Shown: positions 23,481-33,536 of the stretch, piece after piece
How the letters are laid out: every line of letters starts with the position of its first letter
How positions within the stretch are numbered: the stretch's first letter is position 1
NCBI GenBank assembly: GCA_016932315.1
Contig: JAFGDD010000002.1
Coordinates: 62,001-126,000, forward strand
Length of the DNA stretch: 64,000 nucleotides
Direction of reading: 5' to 3'
Source of the DNA: Candidatus Woesearchaeota archaeon
GTDB taxonomy: Archaea; Nanobdellota; Nanobdellia; Woesearchaeales; SM23-78
Position numbers and translations under genes: made by a program
The notes under the pieces: model-generated
The model's database searches: none
The model's input: the letters and a program-made list of their open reading frames with translations, nothing else
What the model was told of the DNA's origin: nothing

Positions 23481-25766
23481 TCAACTAAGCACAGGCCAAA
23501 TAGAATCCTTGTACTTGGATGAATAATCAGGAATCATGCTCATCTCTTGTAAATGTTCTATGCATCCGCCTGGTGGTGCGCTCTTTGTTAAGTCTGGCAA
23601 TTTTATTACATTAAACTTGATTTGCTTATTATTATCGAGTTCTGTAGCCGTGACTTCGAAATTGCCTGTGCTTCCTTCACTTAAATCTATTCCTCCCCAA
23701 GGAATGGTTGGCACATCGACTGGTTGAGCAGGATAATATTCATAGTCTAGGCACACAATCACATCTGTTTTGCAAATTCTTGAGCAATTCCCAGGGATTT
23801 TTATCCCGTTGTAGTCGATTAGAGTAGCTTTAACTTCGTATTCCCCAGGAACAAGCTTTATCTTATTATCTATAGCATCTTTACCAAATATGAACACATT
23901 GGAAATAGGGTTGTTGAGAGCGTCATCCTCTTTTTGTACCACAGTTAATACTACCTGCTCGTCTGATGCATCAATTTGGCGTGGAGCATCAAGCATTTCA
24001 GAGTCCTCTTTCCATTCCCAGTCTTCTCTATAAATGTTCTTTTGTAAATCAAGGACATTCAAGCTTACATCTAATTCTCTTATCTTATCAAGCTTCTGTG
24101 TTGTGAGCAGAATATCCTTTCCTCCTTCAGCGCTTAACTTGATGGATTTTGAGCCATAGCCGTCCTTGCTGAGCCAGAGATAGCCATTCATGCAAACAGG
24201 AAGCTTGCCTTCCCATTTAGCATAAGGAAGACCTTCTTGTGGCAGTATTTCTGTGCTGCCAGCCCAGCATTCATCATAATCACCGCACCTATAAATAATA
24301 TCCACTCCTTCCAGTGCTTTTCCTGATGTGCTGTCAATTGTTTTTACAACTACGTTGCCTGACATCCAGGTGGTCGGGTCGCAGAATAAGCTAAGGGTTG
24401 GTTTTCTAGGTTTATAAGTAGAGCCGTTTATTGTGTAAGCTTCAATGGCGTCTGTATTTAATTCAATGTTTGAAGGATCCCAGTCAACTGTTCCCATGCC
24501 ATAATACCATTCTAAAGCACGCTTGTTTTCTATGAGGTTGCTTTCAAGGGCGAATAAGAAGCTGTACTCCTGAATTTCAGATTCAGGCTCATACCCCCTT
24601 ATTTCAACGATTACAGGGAACGAGAAATCATAAAAGAAATTATAATTATTATCCCTTGATTTAGGTATAATCATCATTCCTTCAGAAACCTCTATGCTAT
24701 GCCTTATGGTGCTGCCAACAGATGGTTGAACCTTTACATAAGTCGGCTGGCCAGTGTACATAAAGGTTATTGCTAGCCTTGAAAGATTTGTTTCTGTTTC
24801 ATTAAATATCTCTAGCTCAAAGTATTTGTAAAAAATTGATTCAGCGCTTCCATCAAGCATTATCGGAGTGTATCCTTTTGTTCCTTTCACTTGTAGGCTA
24901 GGGATGTAGCTAGCAAGCAGGCTTTCCAAGTCATGCCTGACTTTTTCCTGGTTCCACGTCACAATGTATTCTTGGTTTGATCTTGCATAGAAAGGCGGTA
25001 GTTTTGTGAAATCAACACCTGAATAGTATGATATAAGGTTTATGGAGAAGCTTTCAAGGTATTGCTTGTAAAATTCAGAATCAGTAATGGTTTGGGCGTA
25101 ATCAAAGTATTTCAGGAGGGGGAAATAAACAACAGTTTTGAACTTGCTCATGCTGGTGCTCACATCTTGATAAGAGGAAGTGACGTTGTAAGTAACGAAA
25201 ATCTCTACTGTCTTATCAAATATTCTAACCATTGAACTAACAGCTTGATCCGGGCTTGCAGTGTTAAATCCTTTTTCATTAATTGGCTCAAAATTAGCTA
25301 TGCAGCTCAAAAGATTAGCGTTAATATAACGGCTTATTTGTGCTTCAACTTCTGCAATGGTAGGGGTTTCGGAAGCTGTTAGAAAATTTCTAAAGCTGGC
25401 TTTCCCAGGAACGTGCAGATAATATGGAACAGCATCTTCTTTTTCCCCTGTAAGCGATACCAGTTCAGACGTTGCCGGATTGCTTAAGTCAAAGATGAAA
25501 GACCTTCCTGTTGAGTACGCATCAGCAGGGTCAATATAGCCTCCGTGAGCTCCAACCTTTTTTATGGCTTCAATAGCCACGCTATGAATGCATCCCTCTA
25601 CATAATCAGACACTGGCTTGAATTGCTCAGGAACACTCTCAGTCTTGAATTCGTCTTTCACAACCTTTTTTTTAGATGCAAAAAATATGATTATGAATAG
25701 TATTATGATTACAAGAGCTATGATAACAAATAGGGTAACCTGAGCTTTCTTCGCACCTCTTTTCAT
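23481..25766 (-). CDS. Large exported protein with pilin-like N-terminus (761 aa)
   Basis: The start MKRGAKKAQVTLFVIIALVIIILF is a basic stretch followed at once by a hydrophobic helix, close to the class III (pilin-like) signals typical of DPANN secreted proteins. The long outer part is mixed: a conserved-looking region (residues 40-330) with SVAIEAIKKVGAHGGY and two to four cysteines, then beta-sandwich segments, among them a carboxypeptidase-regulatory-like part (GKALEGVDIIYRCGDYDECWAGSTEILPQEG). Paired cysteines near the C-terminus (CSRICKTDVIVCLDY) may form disulfides. It is the last of four tightly packed minus-strand genes (30728 to 23481). Confidence 0.8.
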   Translation of the reverse strand: MKRGAKKAQVTLFVIIALVIIILFIIIFFASKKKVVKDEFKTESVPEQFKPVSDYVEGCIHSVAIEAIKKVGAHGGYIDPADAYSTGRSFIFDLSNPATSELVSLTGEKEDAVPYYLHVPGKASFRNFLTASETPTIAEVEAQISRYINANLLSCIANFEPINEKGFNTASPDQAVSSMVRIFDKTVEIFVTYNVTSSYQDVSTSMSKFKTVVYFPLLKYFDYAQTITDSEFYKQYLESFSINLISYYSGVDFTKLPPFYARSNQEYIVTWNQEKVRHDLESLLASYIPSLQVKGTKGYTPIMLDGSAESIFYKYFELEIFNETETNLSRLAITFMYTGQPTYVKVQPSVGSTIRHSIEVSEGMMIIPKSRDNNYNFFYDFSFPVIVEIRGYEPESEIQEYSFLFALESNLIENKRALEWYYGMGTVDWDPSNIELNTDAIEAYTINGSTYKPRKPTLSLFCDPTTWMSGNVVVKTIDSTSGKALEGVDIIYRCGDYDECWAGSTEILPQEGLPYAKWEGKLPVCMNGYLWLSKDGYGSKSIKLSAEGGKDILLTTQKLDKIRELDVSLNVLDLQKNIYREDWEWKEDSEMLDAPRQIDASDEQVVLTVVQKEDDALNNPISNVFIFGKDAIDNKIKLVPGEYEVKATLIDYNGIKIPGNCSRICKTDVIVCLDYEYYPAQPVDVPTIPWGGIDLSEGSTGNFEVTATELDNNKQIKFNVIKLPDLTKSAPPGGCIEHLQEMSMIPDYSSKYKDSIWPVLS

Positions 25767-25777
25767 AAAAACCCACC

Positions 25778-26590
25778 TTATTTTATTTTATAACGTGCTT
25801 GAACCTCTTTTGTAAGCATGGAGGCATAGCTTCTCAACCAGCCAACAAAGAGAATCATGATAATTATTGACATCACAAAAAATAATACTTCATGAATTCT
25901 CAAAATTAATGAAAGTATAAGCATGAGAATAATGAACAAAATCAAAGCTAAGATTATAAACGGAATGAACCAGTGAATGAACTTGCCTACTCTAAAAGTC
26001 GAGTTGATATTATTCCAGACAGTCTTTTTATCATCAAATAAAGCGCGCATGACAGGGTCCAGGTAGAATATCAGCACGAGTATTATTAAAGAAACAACAG
26101 CAGCAACCATTGGTTTGAAAGCAGCCATGGTCAAAGCTAAGAGAACTGTGAAAAAGATGAACCAGACTGTGTTCAGTAAGAATAAGTTGATCAGGTGCTT
26201 TGGGCCGGGCTTCTTTTGCAGGAAAACACTCCATGACTTACCATAAAACCAGGATAGCAAAAACATTACTAACAAGAAAGCCACTAACAATGCTATCAGG
26301 AAATGCCATAGAACTCTATTCATTAACGGGGTTAACTCAATAATTTTTTGACTCATCCCTTGGGAATCGCCTGCTACCTGTAAGGAATTAATCTGTGACA
26401 AGCCAACCAGCAGGTCAGCGCTGGTATAGTTAATCAATATGAAAAACAAATTAAGAACTATAACTATTGAGATGAAAGCCATAAAGTCAAAAAAAGCAGC
26501 AGACCAGAAACGCTTATAGCCTAGGCTTTTAAAGCTGCTTACAAAGGACATTATTTGCGCTTTCCAATAAGAAACATTCTTCTTTACCAT
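25778..26590 (-). CDS. Six-helix membrane protein of unknown function
   Basis: About six membrane helices are visible in 270 residues: near 35-58 (FMAFISIVIVLNLFFILIN), 92-115, 130-155, 160-180, 205-232 (FIHWFIPFIILALILFIILM) and 238-258. The start ATG follows the stop of the upstream gene directly (TAA then ATG at 26590), so the two are translationally coupled. The stop is 11 bp from the start of the 761-residue pilin-like gene. By position it may be the membrane partner for export or assembly of the neighbouring surface proteins. No family is recognised. Confidence 0.75.
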   Translation of the reverse strand: MVKKNVSYWKAQIMSFVSSFKSLGYKRFWSAAFFDFMAFISIVIVLNLFFILINYTSADLLVGLSQINSLQVAGDSQGMSQKIIELTPLMNRVLWHFLIALLVAFLLVMFLLSWFYGKSWSVFLQKKPGPKHLINLFLLNTVWFIFFTVLLALTMAAFKPMVAAVVSLIILVLIFYLDPVMRALFDDKKTVWNNINSTFRVGKFIHWFIPFIILALILFIILMLILSLILRIHEVLFFVMSIIIMILFVGWLRSYASMLTKEVQARYKIK

Positions 26591-27223
26591 TTAAACCTTT
26601 TCCTCGCCAATACTCACCTCAAACCTCTTAGTGTCAGTATCATTGTACTCAATTCCAGCCCTGACAAATTTTTTGCTGGAATAAAAAGCTTCATAGCCAG
26701 AATCACCGATACCCATCGTGGCAGTTCTCCAAACCTTATTATCATTCGGAATGAAAAAGTCTTTATCATCATTATCAATGAAATAAACCCTGTAAGGGAA
26801 GTTCATATCATAAGGAAGGATATACCATGATACCTTGTACAATGATTCTGTCGCGTTATAAGGCTGCTTCTTAGCATTAATAGTCATGGTTGTGTCATAA
26901 ACATAATCATCCCCTGTGCCGATGTTGAACGTGCTATCACTCAACTCCCTGACATCAGTTGTGAAATCCAACAAGCAAGCCGCCATCTCCCAAGGCTCCA
27001 AAGTAAAGAAAGTGCCATTATACCAGTTATAAATATCTGCGGGGCCGCCATCATACACTCTGCTTTTATCAAAAGGCCACCAGTTAGAAGCAGAATACCC
27101 CCAAGAATTTCCCAGCCTCTCCAAAAATGAAGGGGCTCTATTAGCGCTTACAAATGAGGATAGCAGTATCACTAATAAAAGCAAGCCTGCTAATATTGTT
27201 TTATTTTTAACTTGTTGCTGCAT
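26591..27223 (-). CDS. Exported protein of unknown function (210 aa)
   Basis: The start at 27223 gives a clear signal peptide (MQQQVKNKTILAGLLLLVILLSSFVSA) and overlaps the 3' end of the 1173-residue gene by 17 bp. The mature part is compact, rich in Trp and Tyr (WGYSASNWWPFDK, YNWYNGTFFTLEPWEMAACLLDFT), with one cysteine. It looks like a small secreted or surface subunit. Its tight packing with the genes on both sides implies that the four products of this operon act together outside the cell membrane. Confidence 0.75.
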   Translation of the reverse strand: MQQQVKNKTILAGLLLLVILLSSFVSANRAPSFLERLGNSWGYSASNWWPFDKSRVYDGGPADIYNWYNGTFFTLEPWEMAACLLDFTTDVRELSDSTFNIGTGDDYVYDTTMTINAKKQPYNATESLYKVSWYILPYDMNFPYRVYFIDNDDKDFFIPNDNKVWRTATMGIGDSGYEAFYSSKKFVRAGIEYNDTDTKRFEVSIGEEKV

Positions 27224-30200
27224 AATTAATTCCCTCGCAATAATCAGTTCCAGGAAGCTTTGTTGGTGAGAAATTAGGCATCCTGAACTTGTTATCAATA
27301 ACTTCTCTTATCTCATTAAAGCTTAATAATGTTCCTAGAGTGCCGCAAGTAATAGAGCACAAGACGTTGGGATGAAATTTAATATCCTTCAAAAAACCGC
27401 CTCCTGGAGGAATTTTTATGACAGGCTCTTGGTAATGTATGCATCCGCCTACTTTTATGCCTAACAATTTAATATTAGCATCCTTGAGTTCTTCGCTGCC
27501 ATCTGCTGTTGTTGGATTGCATACAGGTATGAAGTACATGTAAAGCATTGTAATGACTGCCCCTGCCAAGCTGTTCATCATGGCAGGTATTATGTTCTTA
27601 AAGAAAGTAGTCCAGGCGCTCTTATCATACTTGTACTGGGCACTGTCAACGTACAAGCACATTCCAAGCTCATAGTCAAAGTCGCAAACCTCCAATGGGC
27701 CTCCTGTCTGCTTTAATGTTTCCAAGCAAGTTATGTGCTTGCAGATGATTTGTTTCTCCTTATTATCATTATAAATAGTTGCTGGTATGCAAAGAGAATC
27801 GTAATGAGTGCTCTTGTAAGGGTTAAGTATCCATGTTCCTCCGCTGCTATCAAGATAGCCATTCAAAGCCTGATTCAATAAGAACATATCCTTACTGTTG
27901 CCCATGAGAAGACTGTTTGTTTCTGTCCAAGCAACATATTTTCGTATATTTGAAGCTCCTGCGACAGCTAATGTTCTTGTCCCGGTAGAATCCAAGTTTG
28001 TTATGAATCTGTAATTATTACCATCTCTCACAATGTTTGTTATTTCTTCCCCGGGTTTTAATTTATCATTTCTATTCGAAACAGATTGAGTTGCTTCTTC
28101 AAAAGCAGCTTTTTTGTCATTAGCTCCGAAATTATCTATGTTAGTATTTCCATTATCCTTTAGTATTTTTTTCATTTCTTGCTCATATTGTGCCATCTTT
28201 ACTTGCTCTTCCACATAGTCATTGGCCATGCTCATCAGGATGCTGATGTAAGTGTTGAAGTCGTAGAATTTGCAATTGTAGATTGTGCAGATGGACTTTG
28301 AGATTAATCCTATTTTATTAGTTGAGCCTCCTATAATTTTCTGGATTCCTCCTCCAATTCCTGCTCCAGCCACTTTCTTTTCTGACCAGCCCACAGGCCA
28401 GAACAATAGTTGTACTGTGTTGTCAAAGCCTCCAGCAGCTGTTTGCACTGGCTTCCATAATAATTCTATTGCACCTGCTCCAATACCAGTCCAGCCTATC
28501 AAGACATCAAGAGCAATAAGCGCAGTTCCTATTACTGTCTTAGCTGATTGGACTACGCTGTTGATTTGGCCTGCTGTTTCTGCAATATCACACCATGTTC
28601 CAAGGATTGAGTTGACTGTTTCCCAAGTTTTTTTGTGCTGGTCTAATTCCCTGAGCCTTGCTTTGTGAGTCTCAATCAAATCTTGATATGTTTGGTCCAG
28701 TGTCCCTAGTGCCTGGTTATAAACGCTCAGCTCTGCAGTTATGCTTTCTGTTTCTTCTTGCGTGTATATCTTGTTGCCGTGTTTTATCATGTATTCTTGG
28801 GTGCAGTTAACATGTATCTTGTCATCTTCATCCCAGTCTTTGTCGTATTTTAGTGGAATGATTAGTGTCGGCTTTAGCCCGTCATCGTTTATCATGTAGG
28901 CTGAGCCGCTTATGCCTGGAGTGGCGGAGCAGTCCACATTGCTTCTCTGCATTATCTCAACATTGTCTGCTTTGGTTATTATATTCAATCCTATGGGCAC
29001 TTTTACTGTTATCTTGCTAGCTACTTTCCTGTCAACCTTGGGTAGGGCTCCCCTTGTTTTTATCTTTTCTATTAAGTCTGGTATTTCTGCTAGTTCTACG
29101 CAAATGCTTACAGGAATGTTTTCTACTAATTGGTTGCCTGCCAAGTCTTCTACCATGACTTTGAGGTTGGTGTTTATCTCCTGCTCTTTTATGCCGCTGA
29201 CTGTGAGGGCGCATTTCCAATTAAATGTTCCTTTCACGCAATTAGCAGTTGTCAGGTTATTAGTGCTTATTATTCCTGTGTCTGCCTTGATTGTTAGTGT
29301 CGGGCTTTCTGTTTCGCTAACATTCATTTCTATCTTTAATGATTGCTTGCTCGTCGGGCAGTCAGGAGTTACATTGATTGCTCCAACTTTTTTGGGTGCA
29401 TTGGCGTCAACAGTTATTGCTCCTGTTCCTGTTATTGGGTTGCCGAGGTCGTCTGTTCCTGTTAGTGTCAGTTGGGTTGTTCCTGCGCTTAATTGCGCAT
29501 TAGCTTGGCATTTCCAGCCAGTCTCATATGAGCATGTTGCTTGTGCTCCTTGGATGAAGATGTTGCTGTCATTGAATGATGAGCTGCTGCTTATTGTTGC
29601 AGTAATATTATTTATTCCGGCTTTTACATAGCAATTCCCCCCTGTGCACTTGGATTGCTCTGGCCCTAGCTTCGTAACTGTTCCTGCATTGTTTACTGCT
29701 GTGAAGCTCACTGTAATATTAGCAGTTGCTGCGTTCTGGGCTTGGTCTGTTGCTGTTATCATGATTTTTGGATTAGCAATTGTTGGCAATAATTTTATTC
29801 CTGTGAACCTGCACTTATAAGTAGAGTTCCATGTTTCCTGAGTGCAGCTGGAAGCAATATTGTTCTGGCTTGCCCCATTAACTTTGTCAAAATTAGTGAA
29901 GTCTCCGAATACAGAGCCTGTGGGTGGTAATCCGTTATCATCCACTTCAACAACTACATCAACTTCTCTTTTAAGAGTGGAGTTGGTTGAGACAAGCTTT
30001 ACTTCCTCCTCTGTTCCTGTCTTGTAAATCTTTGCAGCGCTCTTAATCTTCGGCGGTATTGAATCTATGAATACTGTTGTGCCGGTTGCATTGGCTGGTA
30101 GGTCAACATAATCAAGCACTCTGATGCTGGTGTTAACATATCCTATATAATTAGGGAGTGTGCCTGTGATTGCGCTGTTAACATTGCACAAGCCTGCTGT

Positions 30201-30728
30201 GTGAGAAGTAGTATTAACAACCTGGTTGTTAAGAACTAATTCTACTTTCTTGATTCCTGCGCACTTATCCTGGTACTCCAGGCTTGCCTGGTCAACAATG
30301 ATGTAAGTGCCTCTTACTCTTCCGCCCAGGCTTGCTGTTGAGAATGAAGTGATGACTGGCTTGGTATTATCAACATAAGCATATACTTCTGTTGTTTCTC
30401 CTGATGATTGTTCTTGCACGCCCACAGATATTTCTCCGCTCATGTTAGTCATGCTCTTAGTGTAAGAGCAGCTAAGAGGAGTTCCTGAGCCACAAGTCAT
30501 GGCAGTAAATGTGTTGTTGGTGAAGGCAGAGCTTACGCTGCAAGGCAGTGCAGAGCTCGTCCTGACTGTGAGAGTGTCAGAAGGCCTGACTATGCCTGGC
30601 GCATTATCCTTTCCATATACTTCTGCATTGAAAATCGAGGCGAAAACACTAGCGCTGATAAGAGTTAGCGAGAGAACAAGATAAATCATCAGCAGAGCTA
30701 ATATTTTAGGTAATTGCTTAATCCTCAC
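27207..30728 (-). CDS. Giant Ig-like surface protein (1173 aa)
   Basis: The gene starts with GTG after a GAGGGTGG sequence, with a TATA-like ATTTATATATC further upstream. It has a signal peptide (residues 1-30). Residues 35-560 are repeated beta-sandwich units with 'vDs.PP', NTTSH, GTDDLGN and paired cysteines, typical of bacterial Ig-like or big-domain repeats. Residues 650-900 are helical, with a possible membrane-active stretch (VIGTALIALDVLIGWTGIGAGAIELLW). The C-terminal 270 residues are cysteine rich (KQIICKHITCLETL, LCSITCGTLG). It is first in a four-gene operon and probably forms an adhesin or a surface machine. Confidence 0.8.
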   Translation of the reverse strand: MRIKQLPKILALLMIYLVLSLTLISASVFASIFNAEVYGKDNAPGIVRPSDTLTVRTSSALPCSVSSAFTNNTFTAMTCGSGTPLSCSYTKSMTNMSGEISVGVQEQSSGETTEVYAYVDNTKPVITSFSTASLGGRVRGTYIIVDQASLEYQDKCAGIKKVELVLNNQVVNTTSHTAGLCNVNSAITGTLPNYIGYVNTSIRVLDYVDLPANATGTTVFIDSIPPKIKSAAKIYKTGTEEEVKLVSTNSTLKREVDVVVEVDDNGLPPTGSVFGDFTNFDKVNGASQNNIASSCTQETWNSTYKCRFTGIKLLPTIANPKIMITATDQAQNAATANITVSFTAVNNAGTVTKLGPEQSKCTGGNCYVKAGINNITATISSSSSFNDSNIFIQGAQATCSYETGWKCQANAQLSAGTTQLTLTGTDDLGNPITGTGAITVDANAPKKVGAINVTPDCPTSKQSLKIEMNVSETESPTLTIKADTGIISTNNLTTANCVKGTFNWKCALTVSGIKEQEINTNLKVMVEDLAGNQLVENIPVSICVELAEIPDLIEKIKTRGALPKVDRKVASKITVKVPIGLNIITKADNVEIMQRSNVDCSATPGISGSAYMINDDGLKPTLIIPLKYDKDWDEDDKIHVNCTQEYMIKHGNKIYTQEETESITAELSVYNQALGTLDQTYQDLIETHKARLRELDQHKKTWETVNSILGTWCDIAETAGQINSVVQSAKTVIGTALIALDVLIGWTGIGAGAIELLWKPVQTAAGGFDNTVQLLFWPVGWSEKKVAGAGIGGGIQKIIGGSTNKIGLISKSICTIYNCKFYDFNTYISILMSMANDYVEEQVKMAQYEQEMKKILKDNGNTNIDNFGANDKKAAFEEATQSVSNRNDKLKPGEEITNIVRDGNNYRFITNLDSTGTRTLAVAGASNIRKYVAWTETNSLLMGNSKDMFLLNQALNGYLDSSGGTWILNPYKSTHYDSLCIPATIYNDNKEKQIICKHITCLETLKQTGGPLEVCDFDYELGMCLYVDSAQYKYDKSAWTTFFKNIIPAMMNSLAGAVITMLYMYFIPVCNPTTADGSEELKDANIKLLGIKVGGCIHYQEPVIKIPPGGGFLKDIKFHPNVLCSITCGTLGTLLSFNEIREVIDNKFRMPNFSPTKLPGTDYCEGINYAATS

Positions 30729-30815
30729 ATTCCACCCTCTTTTGTTTAATCCTTGAAAATTATGATATATAAATGTTGCGATAAAGTAAGAATAAATTAT
30801 GAGGCAAAATATTTT

Positions 30816-31205
30816 CTATTTGCTCAGATAAAACCCGTAATCGATATATGTAACCCATGGTGTTTGGGCTTGATATTCATGAAACAAATCCATGATGATG
30901 GCTTCAAATTCAAATGGGCCCTTGGAATTGCCTTGCGGTGTCTGTATGCTCCCTGTTGTTATTTCAAATCCCGGCCTTTTGAGTCGATCCCCAAAAAACA
31001 CATGTTCGCTTGGGAGAAGAATATATCCTTGCGGGAGTTTTGGGTTAATTACATTCTCAACGTATTGATTGAAATGCTTAAGTACCATTGGGGCAAGATG
31101 TCTTCCAGCTGCTTGAAGTTGGGTATGATATTCTGTTATCTCGCGCATCTGGGCTTTAATAAATCCTTCCAAGTTATTTTTATTATTTTTGTTAGTGAGT
31201 GGCAT
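30816..31205 (-). CDS. Small protein of unknown function (129 aa)
   Basis: The ATG has a GAGGAT sequence 8 bp upstream. The product is soluble, with an N-terminal helix (FIKAQMREITEYHTQLQAAGRHLAPMVLKHFNQYVEN) and a C-terminal mixed part ending in WVTYIDYGFYLSK. It has no cysteines, signal peptide or membrane helix. It stands alone between MetRS and the giant surface protein gene. I do not recognise it. Confidence 0.6.
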   Translation of the reverse strand: MPLTNKNNKNNLEGFIKAQMREITEYHTQLQAAGRHLAPMVLKHFNQYVENVINPKLPQGYILLPSEHVFFGDRLKRPGFEITTGSIQTPQGNSKGPFEFEAIIMDLFHEYQAQTPWVTYIDYGFYLSK

Positions 31206-31283
31206 CGTGTTTTATCCTCATTTTAATTTCTTTTTTTAATATGCTTTTTTAATGTTAATTGACAGTCGAATTTTTACCTTATT

Positions 31284-33485
31284 TTACCTTATCCTTCCTT
31301 CCATTCCTTTCTCTACTATTACTTCTTCATCGTCTGCCTTGAGAACTTCACCATTGCAATAAGCCTTGCCTTGCTTTGCATTCAAGCTTACTGTCTGGAA
31401 CTCTTCAATGCTTATATTATTAATATTATTATTAGGCTTTGCTCCTTTGATTAATACCTGAGTGCCTGGCATTGCCTTCTTGACTGTTAATAATCCAATA
31501 ATTCCTGTGTCTCCGCCTGCTGCCAAGAGCATGCCGTTGGATTCCTCCCCTCGCAACACTGCTGGCTTAAGATTCGTAACTATGATTAGCTTCTTTCCTT
31601 TCAACTCCTCAATTGAGTAATGGCCTTTAATGCCTGCGACTATCTGTCTCTCCTCGCCATTGCCGAGGTTGAGCTTGATAATGACTAGCTTCTCTGCTTT
31701 TGGGTGCTCGCGAACATTCTTAATCTCAGCAACCTTTAAGTTAAGGATTGAGAAGTTATTAGCAACACTAGCAGTCTTTGCTGCATCTTCTTCTTTTACC
31801 TCTTTGCTTTCTTTCTTGACTGCTCCGCTGAACTGCTCTTTTAATTTCTTCTTGTCCTCTTCAAGCATCTTGCTAAACAAGACTTCTGCAGCTAATACTT
31901 TGTGCCCTTTAGGGATGCTCAGCTTTCCTAGGTCGTCCCATTTCTTCTGCTCATCATTGCTCACATTGAGTTGTTTGAAAATCTTTTCTGCAGTAAAAGG
32001 AAGGTAAGGCTCGCTCACAATAGCTAAGTCCTTGACGAGGTTGGCCAATATATACAGCGCATTAGCTGCCCGTTTCTTATCGTCCTTTACATTCTTCCAT
32101 GGCTCTGCTTCCTGGAAGAACTTGTTGCCTAACGCAGACAATGCAAGTATTTCCTTAAGTGCATCCTTGAGCTTTACTTTATCAAGCAATTCTGTGATTT
32201 TTTTCTCCTGTTCCTGTATCTCATGCCAGAAGCTTTTTTCTTTTTCTCCGAGCTCATGAGGAGGAACATCTGAGTCATAATACTTGTTAAGGAACACAAT
32301 AGCCCTGTTCACCAGGTTTCCAATGTTTCCAATAAGCTCATGGTTGAGTTTGTCCTGGAAGTCGTCCCAGCTAAAAACAGTGTCAGACTTCTCCGGGCGA
32401 TTGATTAGCAGGTAATACCTGAAAGTATCCGGAGGCAATCCTAGCTTTGAAGCATCATCTCCGAAGACGCCAATATTCCTGCTCTTGCTGAACTTGCCAT
32501 CCTCATAATTAAGATACTCTGTAGTGTTGATGTGGTAGAGCATTGTGTACTTGTCCCTGGTGCCTATTAGCGAAGCAGGGAATAGTATTGTGTGGAATGG
32601 AACATTGTCCTTTCCCATGAACTGGTACAAATCAACGTGCTCAGGATTCTTCCACCAATCCTTCCAGTCATTGAACTTATGAGCAGTAATGCTGATGTAG
32701 CCTATTGGCGCGTCAAACCAGACATAAAAAACAAGATCCTCAAATCCTTTAAGAGGGATAGGAATGCCCCATTTTAACTGGCGAGAAATGCACCTCTTCT
32801 TCAATCCTTCCTTAAGCCAGGCATTAGTGTAAAGAATAGTGTTCTCGCTCCAGAATCCTTCCTTGCTTCGCGTCTTAATCCATTTCTCAAGTTCTGGCTG
32901 GATTTTTTCCAAGTCAAGGAAGAGGTGCTTGGTGTTCTTCTTCACAGGAGAATTATTGCAGACCTTGCACTTGGGATTGATGAGCTCGACAGCATTAATC
33001 AGGTGGCCGCACTTGTCGCACTGGTCGCCCCTTGCGTTTTCAAAGCCGCAATAAGGGCAGGTTCCTTCGACAAACCTGTCAGCCAGGCTTCTCTTGCAAT
33101 GATCGCAATAAAGCTCCTCCAGAAAATCCTCTGCAATAAAGCCTTGCTCGTGAAGCTTGAGAAATATTTCCTGAGTTATCTTAGCATGAGTGTCAGTGTG
33201 AGTCCTGCCAAAAATATCAAAGCTTATGCCGAACCAATCATAAATATCCTTGTGAATCTTATAGTACTTGTCGCAGACCTGCTGAGGAGTAAGCCCTTCC
33301 TCGAGAGCCTTGGCTTCTGTGGTTGTTCCGTGCTCATCAGCGCCGCACACATAACGCGTATTCCATCCTCTACTTCGAGAGTACCTTGCGAACACGTCTG
33401 CTGACAACACACAGCCAATAATATTGCCTAGGTGAGGCACATTATTCACATAAGGCAGCGCGCTGGTTATGAGTATTTTCTTCAT
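31284..33485 (-). CDS. metG: Methionyl-tRNA synthetase with C-terminal tRNA-binding domain
   Basis: The class I signature HLGN is at 18-21 (in PYVNNVPHLGN) and the KMSKS-type loop KFSKS at 331-335. The connecting domain holds four CxxC pairs (127/130, 143/146, 156/159, 173/176), so two zinc knuckles. The anticodon-binding helical domain runs from about 380 to 550. Residues 620-733 are an OB-fold tRNA-binding domain (LKVAEIKNVREHPKAEKLVIIKL, GEERQIVAGIKGHY, LKPAVLRGEESNGMLLAA). Many archaea encode that domain separately; here it is fused. It charges initiator and elongator tRNA-Met. Confidence 0.96.
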   Translation of the reverse strand: MKKILITSALPYVNNVPHLGNIIGCVLSADVFARYSRSRGWNTRYVCGADEHGTTTEAKALEEGLTPQQVCDKYYKIHKDIYDWFGISFDIFGRTHTDTHAKITQEIFLKLHEQGFIAEDFLEELYCDHCKRSLADRFVEGTCPYCGFENARGDQCDKCGHLINAVELINPKCKVCNNSPVKKNTKHLFLDLEKIQPELEKWIKTRSKEGFWSENTILYTNAWLKEGLKKRCISRQLKWGIPIPLKGFEDLVFYVWFDAPIGYISITAHKFNDWKDWWKNPEHVDLYQFMGKDNVPFHTILFPASLIGTRDKYTMLYHINTTEYLNYEDGKFSKSRNIGVFGDDASKLGLPPDTFRYYLLINRPEKSDTVFSWDDFQDKLNHELIGNIGNLVNRAIVFLNKYYDSDVPPHELGEKEKSFWHEIQEQEKKITELLDKVKLKDALKEILALSALGNKFFQEAEPWKNVKDDKKRAANALYILANLVKDLAIVSEPYLPFTAEKIFKQLNVSNDEQKKWDDLGKLSIPKGHKVLAAEVLFSKMLEEDKKKLKEQFSGAVKKESKEVKEEDAAKTASVANNFSILNLKVAEIKNVREHPKAEKLVIIKLNLGNGEERQIVAGIKGHYSIEELKGKKLIIVTNLKPAVLRGEESNGMLLAAGGDTGIIGLLTVKKAMPGTQVLIKGAKPNNNINNISIEEFQTVSLNAKQGKAYCNGEVLKADDEEVIVEKGMEGRIR

Positions 33486-33536
33486 GCAGGGTAATAAGAT
33501 AAAGACGGTATTTAAATGTTTTTAGAATTTTTTAGA

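Noticed and set aside
27207-30728. Plus-strand frames of 127 and 239 codons within the giant surface gene
   Set aside because: They are shadows of a Thr/Ser/Val-rich coding strand and have no start signals.
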